From Piezodorus guildinii (Eukaryota; Arthropoda; Insecta; Hemiptera; Pentatomidae), in NCBI GenBank assembly GCA_023052935.1, contig CM041293.1, positions 183,488,749 through 183,552,748 on the forward strand: a stretch of 64,000 nt of DNA, given 5' to 3'. Positions 1 to 11,575 of this stretch are shown in pieces. The number at the start of each line of letters is the position of its first letter. The first letter of the stretch is position 1. Position numbers and translations under genes: made by a program. The notes below the pieces were generated by a model. That model worked only from the letters and a program-made list of their open reading frames with translations, searched no databases and was not told the DNA's origin.

Positions 1-3000
1 TAAATAAAAAAAAAATAAATAAATATTTTTTGCGTTATTTATGCTAATAATAATAATCATAAGCGCAATGCAAGGGTGAGGGTAATTATTTCAAATAAAA
101 ATTCTTTTTTCAAATAGTTTTATTAAATTGAGCTTTTATAAACAATAAAATAAAAATGATTAATAAATTATTTATAAATAGATCACAGAGTATTATTGGC
201 AAGCAAATGACTTCTGAAATAAGATAAATATGACACAATAAAGATAAAAAGTTATAACAAATATTACAATTTCGATCAACTATTATAGAACCTATACACT
301 AATTTATTTTATAATTCTTAAATTACATATAGAAAATTATTTACAAATCCTTAGTAATATTGTATAGTTAATTCTCATAATCCTAATTGTTTTTTTTTTG
401 TTTTTTTTCTATTCCTTCGTCAATAGCATCAAATAAAAATATTTTTATATTTGGTAATAGATTATTTTATATGGATTGTGGTTATTGAATGTCCTCTCCA
501 GTCTTAAAGTACAAATCTTTATGGATTAATTTAATTTACAAATTTATTGCTGAGTCTGGCAAATCAGTAATAAATATGTATTCAATATATACATAATAAA
601 GTTTTTCTCCCTTCAAATAACTTTAAATTAGTAACATAAGCTACTATAAAATGCTAAAACTTCATTGGTTCCCCATATCTTCAGGCATTTTTTACAGAAA
701 TAAAAGTAAAAAAACAGAAAACTTAAAAAAAACAACAAAAAAACTGGAAATTCGTACAGACAAATTGTCAGTTATTAATAAATATACTGTAAATATTTTA
801 TTATAAACTGAACTGATTGGTCACAAAGTTTTAATTACATTTAAAGCTCTATTTTTTAATATCTAACTATAAAGAGGTTATTAGGTTTGAAAAAAAAATT
901 TTCCCAATGATGAGTTAAAATTACAGAATGTTGGGATTTTAATAAAATCATGGAGAATAAAGTTAATTGAAGGAAATGTTTTCTTCACCTATAAATTGAA
1001 TATTAATAATAATAATAATAATATATTAAATATATATATATATAATATAATATATATATATATATAATATATAACAGTTCAATTTATGTTAGTTTAAACA
1101 TTTCATTAATTTTTTGTTTTGTTCAAAACTTTCATCTACTAGAGGTTGTTTTTATTTTGCTTTATTTTATACCTGGTTTTATTTCTCTTTTTTTCACTTT
1201 ACACCATAGTATATAAGAATTAATTATGATCCTTCGTTTTTTGTGGCCAGACACTTAGTTTTCTTTATTTTACCTATTTGTTATTCTTAAGGAACCCTGT
1301 TCCTGAATTAAAAGCTTTTTTTTTTATTCTTTTCTATTTTAAAATTAGATTAATAATCAATATGTAAATTTGGCTAGCCTATAACCATTGGTGGTTTTAG
1401 GTCGAACATGGATGATAGAATTTCTAAATCCTAAACAAATCTGACCAATTGAAAATTTAACAGAACACATAAAAATTAGTGAGCTATGATGAGAAGTTAT
1501 TAAAGAAATATTTCTATTTAAATTGAAATGAAACAAAAAAATGGTAATCTAAGACAAAAAAATTACCCATTTAAATTTTAAGGACCATAATTTTTGTTTT
1601 GAATATTCCATAATTGAGACATAGTATGGTCCCTTGGTATCTTCTAATTTTCCTTCCCTTTAAAAATTCCCCCTAGAAATGGGGTATAAAAACCCCGCCC
1701 TTCATAAAAGCAGGAGTAAGGGCCCCATTTCTCTTCCCATGTGCCCTGCCTCAGCTGGCAAAAAACAACAATAACCTATGCCAAGATATTTTTTCCCTTC
1801 AAGCACAAAATAATGGAAGAAAAGCAAGAAATTTTTTCAGTACAAAAATCATTCAATCTTTTTAAAAAATATCAGTTAAAAGAACAAAAAATCTAAATTA
1901 TAATCAGAAATCTGTATACCTAATAATTGTACTAAATATTCGAAAGGAATTCGTATTAAAAAAAAATGAAAAATTGTATTCATATTTGGATTAAAATACT
2001 AAATTCTTGAAAATTAAACCTTCTTGTTTATAAAAAGTCTTTTATTGAAGGCTTGCAATCTATTAAAATTTCATGATCATTAACGTTTTTTTCTTTTTGA
2101 AGGTTTATTAAGGTTTTTTTTATATTTCAGAAATTTTTTACATAAAGTTAATATGTTTATTCTTTAAGTTTTAAAGGAAATTTAATGTTTATTTATTAGG
2201 GGGTTTAAACAGACTTAACTTTTGGATTTTTGGGTCACTCTCTTCATTGATTTTATTATATTTAAATTTATGGATTACTTTTAAAAATTCCTAATATTGC
2301 TTTCATTTTTTCAATGTCAATATTTATATGATCAAAAAAATTTCATATTTTTTGGTTTATTTTTTTCATTAGTAACAACTAATGAAGTTTTGGATTTTGC
2401 ATTTTTAATGAATAATTTTTATTTTTGGTATTCTTTTCTTCCTATTGATTAAGTATAACTATTGTCATACATTATAAATTATAAATAAAAAACCATATAA
2501 ACAAACCCTAATGACTTTAATTTATTGATCAAGGTATTAATTACAATGAAGAGTCTAAAATCTCTTAGAAAAAATAATGAAAATGAGGAATTAATAAATT
2601 TCTAGAATTTAAGGTTCAGATCCCCGATGAAAGTTTTTAAAAATGATACATTTACACTTCTTATAAGTTCATCTTGGTGTGAAAGTTTAAAAAATAATTA
2701 ATTCACAAATAAATTCTTAAGAACTAAATAAAAAAATAAAAAATCGCATAACGTACCTAAAAGAAGTTTTCACTTCAAAAACTGAAAATTAAAAATTTAC
2801 TAAAAGCATAAAATAGTGTTTTTTATTTTACTTTTACAGCCTAGGAAACAAATTTCCATAGAATCAACTTTTTAAAAAATATTTAAGCAGTTTGATTTTA
2901 AAGTTAGGAATAAATTTTTATTTTCTTTTAAAGTATTTTTAAGCAACTTGGATAAAAAGACAAAAAAACAAAAGCCTCCTAGAAAAAAATTTTTAAAACC

Positions 3001-4320
3001 CTTTAAATAAGTCGAACAAAAAGTTAGGGTAAAAAAAAGTTATTAATACATCAAAAAATTAGTAGAAAAAAAATGATAAATAAATAATATCTCTAAAAAA
3101 GTTTGTGCAGTAATGTTTCCAAAGTTCTGTATTTAATCATTTTAAAACAGGAATTCATAAGAAAATATATATATATATATATAATATATATATATATATA
3201 AAATATATATATATATTTTTTTTTTTTTTTTTGTTTAATGAAAAAATATATTAGGTCTTCCTTTAATGTATTAAGTCAAATTTATAGTATATACAAAGTT
3301 TCCCATTAAAGATATTTAAGATATTCTTAGAATTTATTTCTATACATCAAATTTCAAAAATACTATATCTGTGAAGTTATTAAATTCCAGACTATTGGAG
3401 AAGGGAATGTCTCTATTTAATTTTAAAAAACTCATAACCTTTCTAAATTAAAAAACTTCAAGAGTAGTTTTGGAGAATTTTTAAAGTGAGACTTTGGAAC
3501 TATGACATTAAGATTTTGGGAGGGTTTTTTTACTACTTTTGTAAAGGGCAGTTTTTTTTTTTTTTGCTTAAAATTTAATTTTAAAATTTTTTGTTGATAA
3601 AAAAAAAATACTTTTTTACTTTTAATATCCTCTGGGCCCGAAGGCACAAAGTTTGAGCTTACCTACCTGTTTTAAAAGCTGAAGTAAAAATCTTTGAGCC
3701 AGAATTTTTTTAAAACTTTTTTTTTTAAATTTAAAAAAAAAATATAGAGAAATTTTTTAAGTTATTAATTTATTCATAAAAAAATAAATTTATCATAAAT
3801 AGCTGGTTGTAATTCTTCCCAAATGTTTTATTATTTCACCAATACTAATTTGGAGTTTGTTTCGGGTTTTCTTCCCACCATAATTTTCCTGGGACTATAA
3901 TACTATACATTTAAATCAATTTTAAAAAACCCCTTATTTTATTTGTAGATGTTTTTAAAAAATATAAATCTTTCACTTCCGATCTATTTTAGAAACATAT
4001 TAGTGTGCACAATGGTACAGTTATAGGATAAACCTAATCCATTCGGGGCCAAATATATTTTGCTTGTTTGGGAAAGTAGTTAGATTTTTAATTTTATGTG
4101 TTGGGAAAATTTTTTTAATAACTTTTTTTATTATTGTGGACATAATTAGAACCATTAAAAATTGTAAAAAGAATTAATCTGGGTTGCGATTAAAAAAAAG
4201 AACAATTAAATAATTTTAACTATTTATTAAGCATGAGTGAGAATGATTTCCCGTGTTTATATATGGGAGAAGTTAGTTGGGCATCAAAAAAAACACAAAA
4301 TTAAGTAAAACTTCATTTAA
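1..4320. other. AT-rich stretch with no gene recognised
   Basis: Very AT-rich DNA with homopolymer runs and TA microsatellites (about 1027-1072 and 3165-3215). No open frame resembles a known protein; the 71-codon minus-strand frame near 3432-3647 is lysine and phenylalanine rich, as expected from poly-A/T sequence. A small GC-richer patch at about 1660-1760 could not be identified. Confidence 0.6.
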
Positions 4321-4325
4321 TGGTG

Positions 4326-4362
4326 CTGACGTTTTGGCCTAAATTATAGGCCTTCTTCAAGG
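4326..4362 (-). ncRNA. degenerate hammerhead-ribozyme-like motif
   Basis: On the minus strand a CTTGAAGA core-like box is followed by a GGCC/GGCC stem with an AT loop, then AAAACGTC. The layout matches a hammerhead (core box, stem II, GAAAC box, GTC) but the core has several substitutions, so it is probably inactive. It belongs to the group of similar motifs in this window. Confidence 0.35.
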
Positions 4363-4480
4363 CTATAAAAAATAAAAAACATAAGCTGAAATGTGGCACC
4401 AGTAAATTAAAGTTTATACTTAATTGTGTGTTCTTTTACTGTACCCTGAACTAATTCTCCCCATTAACTAATATTGTTTG

Positions 4481-4517
4481 CCAATGTTTTGACCCCCATT
4501 GTGGGTCATTATCAGGT
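4481..4517 (-). ncRNA. degenerate hammerhead-ribozyme-like motif
   Basis: Read on the minus strand: CTGATAA, a GACCC/GGGTC stem II with an ACAATG-type loop, then AAAAC and ATT. The stem II sequence nearly matches the better preserved motifs at 5266 and 5437. Changes in both core boxes suggest an old inactive copy. Confidence 0.4.
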
Positions 4518-5060
4518 TCTAAAAACATACAAAAGGAAAAAATGATTTTATTTTAAACATAAATTAATTTAAATATAATTATTATAATTTTTAATAATAA
4601 TATATAATATTATATATATATATAATATATATATATATATTAAAATTTAAAAAAATAAAATAAAACGTCTTAATAATAATACGGAAAAAAAAACAACAAA
4701 AAAAAAACGAAAACAACTCAACAAATAGGAGGGAGAATACCCCAGACACCTGATGTCATCATAAAATTCCTGGAAAATCTTCCATACTTTGAACGATTCC
4801 TATTTATTTTTTCAGTGTTCTTTCAAAGCTTGTAGGCTAAACATGGCCCCTAATTAAGACACTATTTTGTCCAAAAATGTAAAGTAATTTTATAATAATA
4901 TCTTTAAATGTAAATCCTAATTTAAAATATCTATGTACCTACTGTATAAATATTCATTGTTCAATGTACTCTTTTTTATATCTCTAACAATAACATCAAT
5001 ATTAATTATTGTATAATAATATTAATGTTCTGTTTTTTTGTTTTTTTCCACTGTTAAGGC

Positions 5061-5094
5061 CTGATTATGAGAACAATAAATTCTCGAAACGTCG
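5061..5094 (+). ncRNA. hammerhead-ribozyme-like motif, one core change
   Basis: CTGATTA replaces the CTGANGA core; a perfect GAGAA/TTCTC stem II with an AT loop follows, then GAAAC and GTC. The second core box and the cleavage triplet are intact. The single core change would be expected to weaken or abolish cleavage. Confidence 0.45.
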
Positions 5095-5265
5095 CATAGA
5101 TAAAATTGTTTATTCATTGACTGAAACCAAAGAACAACACAAACTTATATATATATTTTAATGTTTTTTCTATATCTTTAATTTGTTTTTTCATGTGTAT
5201 ATTAGTATGTATAACTAGGAAGTTTACTAAACACACATTGTATTCCTTTTGTATCTTTTTAGACC

Positions 5266-5298
5266 CTGATGATGACCCACAATGGGGGTTGAAACTAT
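5266..5298 (+). ncRNA. hammerhead-ribozyme-like motif (tandem unit 1)
   Basis: The CTGATGA core box at 5266-5272 is followed by a stem II pairing ACCC with GGGT around a CAATG-type loop, then GAAAC at 5291-5295 and TAT as the possible cleavage triplet. Both invariant boxes are intact. Stem III would be minimal, as in the short hammerheads described in Penelope-like elements. Activity is inferred, not shown. Confidence 0.6.
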
Positions 5299-5436
5299 TT
5301 AATTATGTCTTATATATATATATATAATATATAATCCTTTTTTCTATATCTTTGATTGTTTTTTCATGTGTATATTAGTATGTATTACTAGGATGTTACT
5401 AAACACACATTGTATTCCTTTTTGTACTTTTTAGAC

Positions 5437-5469
5437 CTGATGAGAACCCACAATGGGGGTTGAAACTAT
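5437..5469 (+). ncRNA. hammerhead-ribozyme-like motif (tandem unit 2)
   Basis: CTGATGA at 5437-5443, a perfect AACCC/GGGTT stem II, then GAAAC at 5462-5466 and TAT. It is the second copy of the motif at 5266 in the same tandem repeat. Both core boxes are intact. Confidence 0.6.
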
Positions 5470-5486
5470 TTAATTATGTCTTATAA

Positions 5487-5487
<1 letters not shown>

Positions 5488-5528
<41 letters not shown>
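5488..5528. repeat. TA microsatellite
   Basis: An almost uninterrupted TA dinucleotide run directly after the second hammerhead-bearing repeat unit. Similar TA runs occur near 1040, 3170, 4615, 8200, 15410, 16940, 26855 and 44550. Confidence 0.9.
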
Positions 5529-5529
<1 letters not shown>

Positions 5530-5531
<2 letters not shown>

Positions 5532-6739
5532 TTATTGGAAATTAGCTGATACATTTCTTTTCAGGTAAATAGACTTTTATGTAACATTGTTGATTGTTCT
5601 AGTATTAAATTTTTAAAATGTTATTTTTTATAAATAATAATATTATTTTTTTAAAAATATATTTTAATAAGTCCTGAAGATAGAAAAACCACCAAAATTT
5701 AGAAACCAAAACAACTATTGGTGTATAATATACTTTTAGAAAGAATTAAGAAACAATTATTCCATCATAGAAATTTATTTTTTCTTCTTGTTATATAGCT
5801 TAATTTTTATTCAACATCATTTAATAGTTTTTATGACCCTTTAGAGAATATTGACTGTAAACTTGTTTATAGTTTTTAATTTTATAAATTTTAATACAAT
5901 ACTATTTATACAAAGAATGATATGGTTGAGGGATGGTCAAAAAAAACAATTTAGGAAATAGAATTAATTGAGTTATTAGAAAAATGAAAAGTAAATTATT
6001 ATTTTCTTTTTCTTTCTCTATTTACTCATGTTGATGTATTAATTCATTTATTTATTAGTTATTATTACTTTATTTTTATTCTCTTGTTCTAATTTTAATT
6101 CACTTTTTGTTGTTTTTTTTTTGTCAATTATTCATGGACATTCATCAAAGGCCTACACCAATACTGGTATATTTTTTAGCTCTGTTGAAGACCAAAAACA
6201 GGAGTTGGAGCATTGAATAATAAATAGTCTAAATATCTTTATCTTATTTTGTTACTGCTAACGCGAAACATCTCATCTTTATTTAGCTATTTAATATTCA
6301 AGATACTTATTATATTTTGATTTAAATCTGCATTGACTATTAATTGATTTCAATTTTGATTAGTTTTGCATGTTTTAAACTGATAGTATTACTTAATTTC
6401 TGAGTATAACACAGAAAAAAAATTAATGTATTGTATAAACATTATATACTATAAAAATATGTTGCTCTCTTGTAATAAAAGTAAAAAAATACAACCTATT
6501 TATTGCTAGTTAGAATTAATAATTGATTCACAATTCATAAACTATATTTCTTTAATATTAAATAAGCTTATTAGCTTGTTAGCTTTTATATCACTACAGT
6601 TTGATATCACAAAAATTCTATCGTAAAATATTTACACTATATACTATAATAAATAAATAATAATAAATTTTAAAAAAAAAATTAAATAGTAGTAAAAACG
6701 TTTTCCTTAAAATAACAATTAAGTATTATATGTATGATC

Positions 6740-6773
<34 letters not shown>

Positions 6774-7284
6774 TAATATTAAATATAGCTATTTGTAGAA
6801 TTTTTGGATATTTTTTTTTTATTATATTGTATGGTAACAGACCTAACATTTGGATTCTTTGGTTCCACTCATTTAATCGTATAAAAGATGTTATATGATG
6901 GATATACTTTAAAAATTATTCGTAACATTGCTTCGTTTTTATAAAATTTAAAAGTGTTTATTTGTTACTTTGAAATTCTTTTCCACACATTCATTTAGTA
7001 TATCATGCCAAAACTTAGGAAAATATTATAAGTCTATATTTTAGCATTAACAATTCATTTAAGTACAGCTGTTTTTTTTTAATATTCATTTTCTGGTTTA
7101 AGGTTGCAAAGGGATACGACCAGGCCTAACAGCTGGTTGCCATTACCTTCATTACTGACCATTCTCTTTGTACACAACAAAATATTAAATTTTCAAAACA
7201 TTTGTGTACATTAACCCAAAAAATGTCTGAAGCTTAATATAAATTTTGTATTGTCAAACTCATAATATCTGATAAAAACCTCAG
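5530..7284. other. AT-rich stretch with no gene recognised
   Basis: No supported gene. It holds a poly-T run at about 6741-6771 and a weak CTGTTGAAGACC-type motif near 6183, too degenerate to call a hammerhead. Confidence 0.55.
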
Positions 7285-9066
7285 AAATTTCCCGCATCGT
7301 ATTTTTCAGGAATAGGTGAAAAAGTAGAAAGAAATGAATTTTTATAGGTCTTACGTGAATATTAAAAAATATATTCCATTTATGACAAATTTTATAAGAG
7401 ACAAAGTTAAAGAACTTAAAATTTGTCTAATAACGTTTCTATGATTTTTTTTCACTCAGATAAATGTTTACGAAGATATTTAAGGAAAAAAATGGATGTG
7501 TTCTCCATTTTGAGCAAAAATCATGAAATAGGGGTATATAAGATCAACATTAACATTATTAATTTATCATTAAAACATTAAGCAATCGATTAAGAAAATA
7601 TTGATCTTTAATACCTGATTTCATGATGTTTGGAGCATTTTTCCTGGTAGTAGAATCTACAAACATTATTTTTTAAATATAATTTGAGCGAAAAAATATA
7701 CAAAATCTAATTCTATAGTAAAATTTTCAAGGTTCTTTAATGTTGTTCATAAACAGATACATAAACAGCTTTTTAGATATTTAACAAAAACCTACAGGAA
7801 TCAAATTTCACTTTTTATTTCCCAGCTCTACACGAAACCCGACGCGTGAAATTCGAAGCTTCATACCAGTTATTAGAATATATAATTAACAAATTAATAA
7901 CAAGTTTCAGCTTTGTTTTTCTTTTGTTTATTGTAAAGGTTACTTTACTAAAAAAATGATTTTATAATGTAATATTTTTTAGTGTAAATACTCAAAATAA
8001 ATCTGATTTGTTTTTTAAATAATCGATAGTCAAGCGCTTCATCCTAATATCGATAGTACCCATGTTGCTCTGCGACAAAGAAAGTGCCATGATTGGCCTC
8101 AGTATTGAATATATCAATAATGATCGATTAAAATCAATAATATGACCTAAATAATTTATTATTATACTTAAAATGAACGAAATTCGTAAGTAAAAATATA
8201 TATATATATATATATATAATATATATATATATATATAATAAATATATATATATATAGGTAATAAAATCTACTTTGGCATAAGTTATAAAATAATTTACTC
8301 CAATACTTAAAGTAAAAAAAATATAGTACTTAATCAGGCTGGTAATTTGAGTAAAATACTCGATACTTTTGTTTTAAGTTTTTCCCATCTCTACTGCTTC
8401 CTATCCAATTTTACTCTTAAAAATATTACATTACAAAATCATTTTTTTAGTAAAGTAACCTTTACAATATAAAAAAAAGCTGAAAATTGTTATTAATTGT
8501 TAATTATATATTCTACAATAACTGATAAGAAGCTTGGAATTTCACGCGTCAGGTTTCGTGAGGATTGGGAAAGAAAAGTGAAATATGATTCCTATAGGCT
8601 TTTGACAAATATCTAAAAAACTATTATGTTCATGAACAAAATTAAAGAGCCTAGAACTTTTTTCTATAAAATTTAGATTTTGTATATTTTTTTCGCTCAA
8701 ATTAAATTTAGTAATAATGTTTGTAGATTCCACACTACCAGGAAAAATGCTCCAAACATCATGAAATCAAGGTATTAAAGATCAATATTATCTTAATCGA
8801 TTGCTTAATGTTTTATTGATAAATAATAATAATGTTTATCTTGCACACTGAAATTTCGTGATTTTTGCTCAAAATGGAGAACTCATTTTCTTCCTTAAAT
8901 ATCTCCGTAAACTTTTATCTGAATGAAAAAATCACAGAATCATTATCAGGGAAATTTTAAAGTTTCTTTAACTTTGGCTATAAAATTTGCAATAAATATA
9001 TTATTCTTTGAAATATTCATATTCTACTTTTCCACCTCTCTCTGCAAAATACGATGCGGGGAATTC
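7285..9066. repeat. long foldback (inverted-repeat) element, about 1.8 kb
   Basis: The left arm (about 7285-7995) reappears as its reverse complement in the right arm (about 8405-9066). Matching landmarks include CCCGCATCGTATTTT near 7291 against AAAATACGATGCGGG near 9046, the ACGCGTGAAATTC/GAATTTCACGCGT pair near 7843 and 8535, and TAAAGTAACCTTTAC near 8452 against its complement near 7935. Arms are about 660-710 bp and diverged; the roughly 400-bp centre contains a TA repeat and two ATCGATAGT sites. No transposase frame is present. It fits a foldback-type or long-TIR non-autonomous DNA transposon; class and target duplication were not settled. Confidence 0.7.
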
Positions 9067-9397
9067 GCTCCGAGTATTTGCTCATCCCTACGCAGTAGAG
9101 AACGCAACTTCAGTGGCCAGATATTGCCGATCCCTTATCAAAAAGCTAAAAACCCAGCTGTACTTCAATGATTTTTTTCCGCAATGTTGTTACCTTAAAT
9201 GAACAATTAACTTTAAAAATTAATTTTCATGTAAATCTGAAACGTTTCCTTAAGTGTTTTAATGTGTATTATGAACCGCAAGGCTATGACTATTCATATA
9301 AATTTAATGAAATGGTAAATACGAACTGTTCCGAGTTCGTTGGCTAATGCTCGTTCACTAGCCATAGAGGTAGAGACTATAATGAGTGATGACATCC

Positions 9398-9547
9398 TTA
9401 CATGTACTCCTCCTGCTTGGACATGTCCTTCTGTATCTCGCCGAGGCTGCGACCCGCGGTCTCCGGGAGGTAGAAGAAGATGCTCACAGCTCCGACCAAG
9501 CAGACCACAGCGTAGATCCAATAGTTAAGGTAAACACCAATAGTGTC
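9398..9547 (-). CDS. Tret1-like MFS sugar transporter, last coding exon
   Basis: Terminal exon of a minus-strand sugar transporter. The acceptor is a T-rich tract ending TAG at 9548-9550; the exon opens in phase 0, which fits the CAG|GTGAG donor at 14422. It encodes 49 residues and a TAA stop at 9398-9400. It carries the last membrane helix (NYWIYAVVCLVGAVSIFFYL), then PETAGRSLGEIQKDM; PET-GRSL after helix 12 is a signature of the SLC2/Tret1 family. The short charged tail ends EEYM. The protein should sit in the plasma membrane and move a sugar, in insects often trehalose. No AATAAA is seen just downstream; ATTAAA occurs on the minus strand at 9303-9308. Confidence 0.88.
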   Translation of the reverse strand, partial: DTIGVYLNYWIYAVVCLVGAVSIFFYLPETAGRSLGEIQKDMSKQEEYM

Positions 9548-9566
9548 CTAAAAAAAAAAAAATATT

Positions 9567-10655
9567 TGATAGTGAAAATTTTTGAATTCCAGTTTTCACC
9601 GGAAATACACTTTTTAGGGTCCCTTGAGTCCAAATGACCAGGTCCCGCAAAAAGGTCTGTGTGTGTGGTAGCTCCCGGACGAAAACAAAAAGTCCTATGA
9701 AACTGTATACTGTATTTCATATTTAGGGCAACTATACACCCGAGATGTTACAGAAACCTTTTCATCAAAATCAAAATCAGCTGACCGGAAGTCCTACTTT
9801 AGCCCATGCATTTAGCACCTTTTTACGATTTTCTCAAAAACGGCTCTTTCTATTTTGTTTAAACTCGCTATATCAATGTAAAATTTAATGGACTTTAATA
9901 TCATGCAAGTTTCATTACTTCATTGAAATAGTCTGACAGGGCTTAAATGCAGATATTTTAAATGTTCTTCCTTTAATGTGCATTTAATTGTGTATATTTA
10001 AAAAAAAATAGGGCACAGCTTCTTATTAGCATAGATAAATATGAAAGTTGAGCGAGTTTGATAAACAGCTAAAGGAGAAAAGTGCAAACATATTTTTTTA
10101 TGCAATTTTGTGTTTTTGAACACTTCTTCTTCTTCTCCATCTCTCTCTGTCTCCTGCAAGAGTCTTCATCTCCTGCAGTGTCTTGCCTCTCGCTTGCCCC
10201 AACTTGGTAATGTAGCCATCGTAGCTAAGCCTAGGCCTTCCTTCCTCTAGATCTGGTGCCAACTGGTTTTGCCTCCATAAATTTGCGTGGGTCACAATCC
10301 TGGCTCATCCTACATACGTGCCCGTACGCTTTTTTATGCAATTTTTGTGTTTTTGAACACAAGAATAGTAATATAGTTGTATAATATACCGTTGGATAGC
10401 TAAAGATTTTAGGAAAATATCTAATACACGGAATCGCAAAGGGTAATGGAGAGTGATGGAAAGCCGATTAAACTAACTGATTGTTGTAGATAAAATTGTT
10501 CCTACATATTATTTAATAATACACATGTTTCTATTGAAATTAAATTAAATTAATTCCTTAACAATTTATTTTTATCTTTACACGTATTTAAAAATTCTTA
10601 AATTGATATTATCAACGGCGATGAATATAAGTCATGTGTTGCGCGCATCGGATTT
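9567..10655 (+). repeat. family X repeat, copy 1 (interrupted)
   Basis: This copy runs from the GTGAAAATTTTTGAATTCC start to the GTGTTGCGCGCATCGGATTTTTT end. It shares with the other copies the GAGTCCAAATGACC and CCCGCAAAAAGGTCTGTG blocks near the start, the CTCAAAAACGGCTC and ATATCATG blocks in the middle and a GTGTTGC-CGCA end. It lies in the last intron of the transporter and its start abuts the acceptor tract of the last exon. A 206-bp LINE tail interrupts it at 10124-10329. It is non-coding and of unknown class. Confidence 0.75.
10124..10329 (-). mobile_element. 5'-truncated LINE 3' end with about 30-bp target duplication
   Basis: The insert has a GAA-repeat tail on the minus strand. 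It encodes a fragment ending EEGRPRLSYDGYI, then LQEMKTLAGDRERWRRRR, which resembles the C-terminal tail of LINE reverse transcriptases (GRPR...W.D, LA.DR..WR). The flanks at 10094-10123 and 10330-10360 are near-identical copies of a roughly 30-bp family X segment, differing by one T. That is an unusually long target duplication. The LINE clade was not decided. Confidence 0.6.
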
Positions 10656-11575
10656 TTTAAAGGCCTTTGACCGAGCTTGGCACTTGGGATTGCTTTACCA
10701 ACTTCGATGATTCTCCCTCCTTCACATTTTCTCTTTATCCAGTTCTATCGCACTAAAATATCCTTCATAATAAATCACGATAGTTCCTCTTCCTCCCCTT
10801 TTCCTCAGTCTGCTGGCGTTCATCAAGGCTGCATCCTAGGACCTATCCTTTACACAGTCTATACAGCTGATATTCCAACCCATCCCAACACTTTCCTTTC
10901 TACCTATGCTGTTGGCATTTGTGTGTTATCATTAGATAAAGATCCAGTCATTGCCTCTCACACTCTTCATCCCCATATCACAAAGCCTAAAGTATGTTTT
11001 CAGAATTTGAGAATAAAAATTAATTCAAAGGAATCCCACCAAATTATCCTTACCCTTCGTCGTAAGCCTTTGTCTTCCCGTATCGTTTGATAACACTCCG
11101 CTAATCCCTGTTGAACACTTCCGATTCTTAGGACTCCATAACGATAAATATCTTACAAGAATCTGCCTGACTTTTTAATTAACTGCTGATTACTTCAACA
11201 ATTACTTGACAAACGCTCAAACCTTCCACTTAACTACAAAGGCTCATCTTTATGACCATCATAAGTTCGATATGGAATTAAGGAGTAGAGCTATAGGGCT
11301 TTAGTAAACCATCGAATTCTTTTCGGATCCAATCCTTTTAATCCAAAATCCTTCGGGAAATCCTCCACGCTCTTTACTTTGTCACCAATAAGCTTATTCA
11401 TAAAGACCTTAATGTTCTATATGTTACTGAATTACCCCGAACCAGGTATCAATCCTTCTTTGAAAAACTCCATTCCCACCCTAACCCTCTAGTTTCAAAA
11501 CTTGTTTCCTCTTCGATTCCTGATAATCCTCCGAAAAGAAGACAGTCTTGTGAGCTTCTAGTTTAGATTATTTTA
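10656..11575 (+). pseudogene. decayed jockey-like LINE ORF2 fragment (Z1)
   Basis: The frame begins KAFDRAWHLGLLYQL, matching the jockey motif QAFDRVWH.GLLFKL, and continues with AGVHQGCILGPILYTVYTADIPTHPNTFL, which aligns with the PQGSVLGPILY region of the intact copies at 28.5-38 kb. The catalytic -ADD- is replaced by YAVG. Later parts recall LRIKIN.KESHQIILTLRRK. Stops and frameshifts break it throughout, so it is dead. Z2 of the same family follows directly. Confidence 0.7.

Larger units (their letters stand above)
5161..5486 (+). repeat. tandem duplication carrying two hammerhead-like motifs
   Basis: Two units of about 150-160 bp (about 5161-5318 and 5335-5486) share nearly the same sequence: a stretch with TTTTTTCATGTGTATATTAG, then ACACACATTGTATTCC, then the hammerhead-like motif, then GAAACTATTTAATTATG. 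A TA-rich spacer separates them. The motif-to-motif distance is 171 bp. Tandem hammerhead units are typical of the terminal repeats of Penelope-like elements and of retrozymes; no coding part is seen beside this pair. Confidence 0.65.

Noticed and set aside
6170..6215. CTGTTGAAGACC...GGAGTTGGAGCATTG as a hammerhead
   Set aside because: Both core boxes are changed and stem II pairs poorly.
8923..9202. Overlapping 64-82 codon plus-strand frames
   Set aside because: They lie in the right arm of the foldback repeat and show no known protein pattern.
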